A program made the translations under genes and the position numbers. From contig NC_081410.1 of the NCBI RefSeq assembly GCF_030272615.1, positions 124,433,140 to 124,497,139 of the forward strand: 64,000 nucleotides of DNA, in the 5' to 3' direction. Positions 58,160-64,000 of the stretch are shown in pieces (the first letter of the stretch is position 1; each line of letters begins with the position of its first letter). The notes under the pieces were generated by a model. It worked only from the letters and a program-made list of their open reading frames with translations. It ran no database searches and was not told where the DNA came from. Origin of the DNA: Cryptomeria japonica (lineage: Eukaryota > Streptophyta > Pinopsida > Cupressales > Cupressaceae).

Positions 58160-58800
58160 CAAGGGTCAAAAAGTCCTAAGGGGTCATATGGTGTCGTTAG
58201 GGGTCATATGGTGTCCTAAGGGGTCATATGGTGCCTTAATGGGTCATAGAATATCATATGACCCCTTAGGACACCATATGATCCCTAACGACACCATATG
58301 ACCCCTTAGGACACCATATGACCCCTAACGACACCATATTGTGTCTTGAGGGGTCATATGGTGTCACAAGTAGTCATGTCATGTACTAGGTTGTTAAAAG
58401 GGGTCATATGGTGTCCTAGGGGGTTATAGAACACCATATGACCCCCCAGGATACCATATGACCCCTTAGGACACCATATGGTGTCATTAGGGGTCATATG
58501 GTGGCCTAAGGGGTCATAGAAGACCATATTTCCCATCAGGACACCATATGACCCCTTAGGGTACCATATGGTGTCCTTAGGTGTCATATGGTTTCCTAAG
58601 GAGTCATAGAATACCCTATGAAATCATATGACCCCTAACAACACCATATAACCCCTTAGGACACCATATGACCCTTAACGATACCATATGACCCCTTAGG
58701 ACATGATATGGTGTTGTTAGGGGTCATATGGTGTCCTAAGAGGTCATATGGTATCGTAAGGGGTCATATGGTGTCTTAAGGGTTCATATGGTGTCCTGAG
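58160..58800. repeat. 20-bp strand-switching satellite, block 1
   Basis: Built from GGGGTCATATGGTGTCCTAA and its reverse complement TTAGGACACCATATGACCCC in runs of two to five units, with a GTT/CGTTAG variant alternating with CCTAAG. Every orientation switch creates an inverted repeat. Units carry scattered substitutions. The second block is at 61695-63690. Confidence 0.92.
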
Positions 58801-58914
58801 TATCAATGCGACCACTACCCTCAACCCTATCTACCCTAAACAATGTTCCATCAATCTTGTACCCCATACCATAAACCTTATATCCTACAACCTACTATAT
58901 AAATCCTATACAGA
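58801..58914. other. spacer
   Basis: Short unique-looking sequence with several ACCCTA/CCTA phrases; no gene. Confidence 0.4.
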
Positions 58915-60290
58915 GGATGGAGAAAAAAGAGGGGAGAGAGAAGAATAAAGAGAAAGAGAGATCTACGAAGAAAGGGAGAGGTGGGTAGGGAGTGACTGAG
59001 AGACCTAGAGAGGGAAGAGTAGATAGGTGAGGGAGAGAGAGAATAAAATAAGAGAGATAAGTGCACAAAGAGAGAAAGAGGGGTAAGGAGGTGGAAATGG
59101 AAGAATTAGAGGAGAGAGATATAGAGGTGAGAGATCTAGAGCCTAGGAAGAGAGAGGTGAGAGACCTAGGGTGGAAAGATAGAGGTGAAGGAGATACAGG
59201 GGGATTAAGAGACAAAGAGGGAGATGTAGATATGTAAAGATGGAGGGAAGGAGAAAAATCAGTATGGAAAGAGAGGTTAGGAGGGAGATGTATTCATTAA
59301 GAGAACATAGAGAGAGTGGAGAGAAACAATAAGAAGAGGAGAGATGGAGGGAGGGAAGGTGAGAGAGAGAGGGAGAGAGTATAGGAGAGACCTAGAGAGG
59401 GGAGAGAGAAAAAATAGAGAAAAAAAGGGGGAGTAATAGATCTAGATTTTTTGGTAGATAAAGAGGTGATGAGAGAGATAAGAGAAGGGGAGAGTTCATA
59501 AAGGGAGATGGGTAAGGGGTGATGGAGAGAGAGAGGTGGAGAGGAATGGAGAGAAATAGAGAGGGGATAAATAGAGAGATGAGATATGTAGAGCATGAGA
59601 GATAGAGGAGATATAGATAGGGGGCTTAAAGATAGGTGACTAATGAAACATTAATGGATATGTATAGAGGTGGAGAGGGAATGAGGGAGAAACTTAGAAA
59701 TTTGAGAGAGGGAGGTAGAGAGAGTAGGAGGGAGAGGTGACAACCTAGACAATGGAGAGAGGGAATAGATAGAATATAAAAGAGATGACTAAGAGGGGAT
59801 GGATGGAGAGGTAGACATGGAGGGATTCAGAGACCTAAGGAATGAGGAGATAGATAGGTTTGGAGAGAGAGAATAGAGGGAGAGATTTCATAAATGGATA
59901 TGGTTAAGGGAGAGGGAGAGAAATATGGAGATGGGGGGAGAGAACTAGAGGGTGGACAATTAATTAGGTGAGATACCTAGAGGGGGGAGAGAAGTATAGG
60001 GAGGGAGAGGTAGTGAGGTGAATAGGGAGGGAGGAAGAGACCTAGATATGGGGAGAGAGAAGATAGAAGGGATATGTAGTGACCAAGAGAATGGAGAGGG
60101 AGGGGAGTGAAATAATAAGTGAATGAGAGAGAAGAGAGAGGGAGGGAGTCAAGGATAGATGTGGGGTTAAGGAAGGAATGAAAGGTAGAGAAGTTGGGTT
60201 TACCTAGAGAGGGGAGAGAGAAGTGAGAGAGACAAGAGAGGGATAGAGATAGGTCTAGAGTTTGGGGACAATAAAGAGAGTGAGATAAAT
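58915..60290 (+). repeat. purine-rich (GA/GGA) tract, 1.4 kb
   Basis: Almost only A and G on the plus strand, with AGAGAGAGG, GGAGAGA and GGGAGGGAG phrases and scattered T and C. No fixed period. Long open frames on the minus strand here (Ser/Leu/Pro-rich) are composition artefacts. Confidence 0.9.
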
Positions 60291-61512
60291 AGCTAAAGAA
60301 TGCTAATAGGAACATGTTGATTGCTGAAATTTGACTAAGTTTGAAATTTTATATGATCCTCTTAAAACTAGAATCTACATTATAAGTCCTATAGAGTTGA
60401 AACCACTCTCAAACATCCTGCCAATATATACATGAAATATAACTTAAAGTAATGTATATATTCTCCTTTGAGGGTGGATATAAATTGTGCCCAGATTGGA
60501 AAATCTACACACTCACAAAACATTCACTTTGGACAATGCAAAACATTTGGCACACACCAAATTTGGTGCTTGCCAAATGCAAAAAATTGACTTTTCACAT
60601 TTAGGGAGCACCATATTTGGTGCTCGCCAAATGGTTTGGATTGGAAACCACCAACCCTTTCGGTTGGATTGTACTTGGGCATCCAACCCAAAGGGTTGGA
60701 CGACCATTTCAGGCCTGAGACGTGTTTTTATTAGAAGATTAAAAAATTTTACATATTTTTGGCTGTGCTCTCCATCAGGTTTGTACGTGTTTCAATGAAC
60801 CTAAAAAAAACACCATAGCAACCTCAATCTCTCTCTTAGCTATCCAAGCATGTAATTTTTTTTGTATTTTGATTTTTTTAAAGGCTTTCATCCAAAATTT
60901 CTTTTGTTAGTGTTTCCATTTTTTGTCAAAAACCAACATGCACTATTTTGGGTATAGTTTTTTACATGTTCATTGGATTTGAAGAAACTTATATTTTTAG
61001 AAACTAGACTCCATTCTACACAATTTAAAAAAAAAGTTTTGATTTTTGATTAGTTATCAAAGATTTTAGGGGGAGCACACTCAAAATTTCTGTTTTTGAG
61101 GATGTGTCCACTTCAAAAATTAGTAAAAAATCATATACTCATTAAAAAATTAGCTGAAAAATTTGGAATAAACTACAAGGTGTTAGCTAATTTCTCACTG
61201 AAGCGATTTTAAAAATTAAATTTTTTTTAACATTTTAGGGGGGCCACAATAGACGATATGCTATGTTGTTTGCATAAAAATAGGACCACTTTTTGTGGCC
61301 CCCTTTTTTGAATCCCTTAATCTCCACCATTTAAAAAAAAAATTAGTAGTCTAGAAAGTAAACTCGAAGCACTTTGACTCTTGTTCTTGTTGCATCTTCA
61401 AATTTGGAGTGTAACTTTCTTCAATTTGTCGTTGAAGTTCAAACTTTGCTCATTTAAGAAAAAAGTGGAATCTTAAGACCCCCTTTTGGTACCACAACTT
61501 GGTGCACATACC
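60291..61512. other. unique AT-rich spacer with hairpin cluster
   Basis: No gene recognised. Open frames at 60487-60798 (+) and 60513-60707 (-) overlap the hairpin cluster at 60544-60700 and have no domain. The rest is AT-rich with A and T runs. Confidence 0.5.
60544..60700. other. cluster of short palindromes
   Basis: 60544-60579: CATTTGGCA/TGCCAAATG enclosing the perfect palindrome CACCAAATTTGGTG. 60606-60625: GAGCACCA/TGGTGCTC. 60651-60667: CCAACC/GGTTGG (loop CTTTC). 60682-60700: TCCAACCC/GGGTTGGA (loop AAA). Stems of 6 to 9 bp, all perfect. Confidence 0.85.
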
Positions 61513-61690
61513 CTAGAGAGAGATTAGGGGAGAGAGAGGGAGAGAGAGAGAGAGAGGGGGAGGGATAGAGGGAGGGAGAGGAGGGGAAGGGAGAGAGAGG
61601 GGGAAAGGGAGAGAGGTAAAGAGATTGGCGGAGAGAGAGAGAGAGAGATCAAGGGAGGGGGAGAGAGAGATTAGGGGAGAGGGGAAGAGA
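61513..61690 (+). repeat. (GA)n-rich tract, left edge of satellite block 2
   Basis: GAGAGAGAGGGG-type purine run with few interruptions. It mirrors the CT-rich run at 63693-63766 on the other side of block 2. Confidence 0.9.
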
Positions 61691-61694
61691 AATT

Positions 61695-63690
61695 AATACA
61701 CCAAATTGTGTCGTTATGGGTCATATGGTGTCCTAAGGGGTCGTAGGACACAATATGACCCCTTAGGATACCATAGGACCCATAGCGACTCAATATGGTG
61801 TCATAAGGGGTCATATTGTGTCCTAAGGGGTCATATGATGTCTTAAAGGGGTAATATGGCACAATATGACCCATAACGACACAATTTGGTGTCTTAAGGG
61901 GTCATATGGTGTCCTAAGGGGTCGTAGGACACAATATGACCCCTTAGGACACCATAGGACCCATAACAACCCAATATGGTGTCTTAAGGGGTGATATGGT
62001 GTCCTAAGGGGTCGTAGGACATAATATAACCCCGTAGGACAACATAGGACCCAAAACGACCCAATATGGTGTCTTAAGGGGTTATATGGTGTCCTAAGGG
62101 TTCATAGGACACAATATGACCCCTTAGGACACCATAGGACCCATAACGACCCAATATGGTGTCATAAAGGGTCCTATGGTGTCCTAAGGGGTCATATTAT
62201 GTCCTATGACCCCTTTGGAAACCATATGACCCCTAAGGACAACATACAATCTCTTATGACACCAAATTGTGTCGTTATGGGTCATATGGTGTCCTAAGGC
62301 GTCATAGGACACAATATGACCCCTTAGGACACCATAGGACCCATAGCGACCCAATATGGTGTCATAAGGGGTCATATTGTGTCCTAAGGGGTCATATGAC
62401 ACAATATGACCCATTAGGACACAATATGACCCATAACAACACGATTTGGTGTCTTAAGGGGTCATATGGCGTCCTAAGGGGTCATAGGACACAATATGAT
62501 CCCTTAGGACACAATTTGACCCATAAAACCCCAATATGGTGTCTTAAGGGGTCATATGATGTCCTAAGGGGTTGTAGAACACAATATGACCCCTAAGGAC
62601 AACATACGACCTCTTATGACACCATATTGGGTTGTTATGGGTTCTATGGTGTCCATAGGGATCATATTGTGTTCTACGACCCCTTAGGATACCATATGAT
62701 CCCTTAAGACACCAAATTGTGTCGTTAGGGGTCATATGGTATCCTAAGGGGTCGTAGGACACCATATGACCCCTAAGGACAACATATGACCTCTTATGAC
62801 ACAATATTGGGTCGTTGTGGGTCCTATTGTGTTCTACGACCCCTTAGGACACCATATGACCCCTTAAGACACCAAATTATCTCGTTAGAGGTCATATGGT
62901 GTCCTAAGAGGTCATATGACACAATATGACCCCTTAGGACACCATATGACCCATAACAACCAAATATGGTGTCATAAGGGGTCATGGGACACTATATGAC
63001 CCCTAAGGATAACATACAAACCCTTATGAGACCATATGGTGTCGTTAGGGGTCATATGGTGTCCTAAGGGGTCATATTGTGTCCTAGGACCCCGTAGGAC
63101 ACCATATGACCCCTAATGACACAATTTTGTGTCTTAAGGGGTCATATGGTGTCCTAAGGGGTCATATTGTGTCCTACGAACCCTTAGGACACCATATGAC
63201 CCCTAAAGACACAATTTGGTTTCTTAAGGGGTCATATGGTGTCCTAAGGGGTCGTAGGACACCATTTGACCCCTATGGACACCATAGGACCACTTATGAC
63301 ACAATATGTTGTCCTAAGGGGTCATGAGACACCATATGACCCCTTAAGACACCAAGTTGTGTCATTATGGGTCATATTATCTCCTAAGGGGTCGCACAAT
63401 ATGACCCCTAAGGACAACATATGACCCCTTATGACACCATATTGGGTCGTTATGGGTCCTATGATGTCCTAAGGGGTCATATTATGTTCTACAACCCCTT
63501 AGGACACCATAGGACCCATAACAACCCAATATGGTGTCATAAGGGGTCGTATATTGTCCTTAGGGTTCATATTATGTCCTACAACCCTTTAGGACACCAT
63601 ATGACCCCTAATGACACCATATGGTGTCATAAGGGGTCGTATGTTGTCATATGACCACTAACGACACCATATGACCCCTAAGGACAACAT
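61695..63690. repeat. 20-bp strand-switching satellite, block 2 (2 kb)
   Basis: About 100 units of GGGGTCATATGGTGTCCTAA and its complement, with variants GGGGTCGTAGGACACAATATGA, CATAACGACCCAATATGGTGTC and ATTGTGTC. Runs in one orientation seldom exceed four units before switching. Since 20 is not a multiple of 3, three units make a 20-residue peptide repeat that stays open in several frames (for example LGHHMTPNDTIW); these frames are not genes. Confidence 0.93.
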
Positions 63691-63692
63691 AT

Positions 63693-63766
63693 TCTCTCTC
63701 TCTCTCTCTCTCTCTCCTGATGTCTCTCCCTCTCTCTCCCCCCTCCCCCCCCCCCTCTCTCTCTCT
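63693..63766 (+). repeat. (CT)n/(C)n pyrimidine tract, right edge of block 2
   Basis: TCTCTCTCTC followed by CCCTCCCCCCCCCC and CTCTCTCTCT, the pyrimidine counterpart of the left GA tract. Confidence 0.92.
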
Positions 63767-64000
63767 AAAATATGAGTAATAAAATCGGATATCTGTCATT
63801 GCCATTAATGTGGCAATGATTAAAAAAAAAAGGTGACAACGAGAAAAAAATTTGGGACCACAAAGTTATACATTAAAATCAGATATCCAATTTTTGTAAA
63901 TAAAAAAGAGCCTTGTGGGCCGTTTTGTGGATTCCAATGATCCACAGTCTGCATATTCTATTTTCTGTTGATGATCATGGGTTTTCAGATAGGTTGAGAC
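63767..64000. other. right end of window, no gene seen
   Basis: AT-rich. The phrase AAATCAGATATC(C/T) or AATCGGATATC(T) occurs twice (63783, 63876). Nothing else recognised. Confidence 0.4.

Noticed and set aside
58878-60315. Ser/Leu/Pro-rich minus-strand frames
   Set aside because: Composition artefact of the purine-rich tract; no domain, no splice or promoter context.
62267-63654. Open frames of 73-109 codons with repeating GSYGVLRG and LGHHMTP peptides
   Set aside because: They are translations of the 20-bp satellite, open on both strands and in several frames; no independent evidence of coding.
61695-63690. Regular short repeats that could be taken for a CRISPR array
   Set aside because: Units are contiguous without unique spacers, switch orientation, and lie in a plant genome.

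Overview
This is nuclear DNA of a seed plant, most likely a conifer or another gymnosperm. The reasons are a TIR-NB-ARC-LRR resistance gene with short introns, a PLS-type PPR remnant, a heavy-metal-associated (HMA) gene remnant, several plant-type LTR retrotransposon lineages with very long LTRs, and nested insertions. Species is not identifiable from the window. No tRNA, rRNA, CRISPR array or bacterial gene was seen.

Layout. 276-5685: a decayed minus-strand Ty1/copia element. 5740-6085: a diverged copy of the resistance gene's 3' flank. 6453-6893: a broken HMA-domain gene preceded by a tandem repeat. 7030-23200: a composite Ty3/gypsy (chromovirus-like) element with three LTRs and two internal regions inside one 5-bp target duplication; its right-hand internal region holds an intact 1559-residue gag-pol. 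25400-27060: a PPR pseudogene. 28771-56300: one TIR-NBS-LRR gene on the minus strand, split twice. A 16.2-kb Tat/Ogre-like element (29049-45257, TSD CAATG) sits in its last coding exon. A 7.9-kb gag-only element (47754-55643, TSD GTATC) sits exactly at the start of its second exon. Without them the gene would be about 3.4 kb instead of 27.5 kb; it also carries nonsense codons and frameshifts. 58160-63766: blocks of a 20-bp satellite whose units switch orientation, next to long purine-rich tracts.

How the parts relate. The window is mostly a record of retrotransposition. The Tat/Ogre-like element has near-identical LTRs but eleven in-frame stops and no frameshift, so it was probably already defective when it inserted and was copied in trans. 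The gag-only element uses almost the same primer-binding site and may share its machinery. The composite gypsy element looks like the product of unequal crossing-over between LTRs, with the crossover readable from the mosaic pattern of LTR differences. Its 3.4-kb LTR contains two clusters of short hairpins, one of them a series with different but always complementary arms around a recurring CGTAT-like loop. I regard that as the most unusual structure in the window.

Limits: all similarity and divergence statements were read by eye. Exon boundaries are inferred from splice signals and reading-frame phase. Product names rest on recognised motifs, not on database searches.
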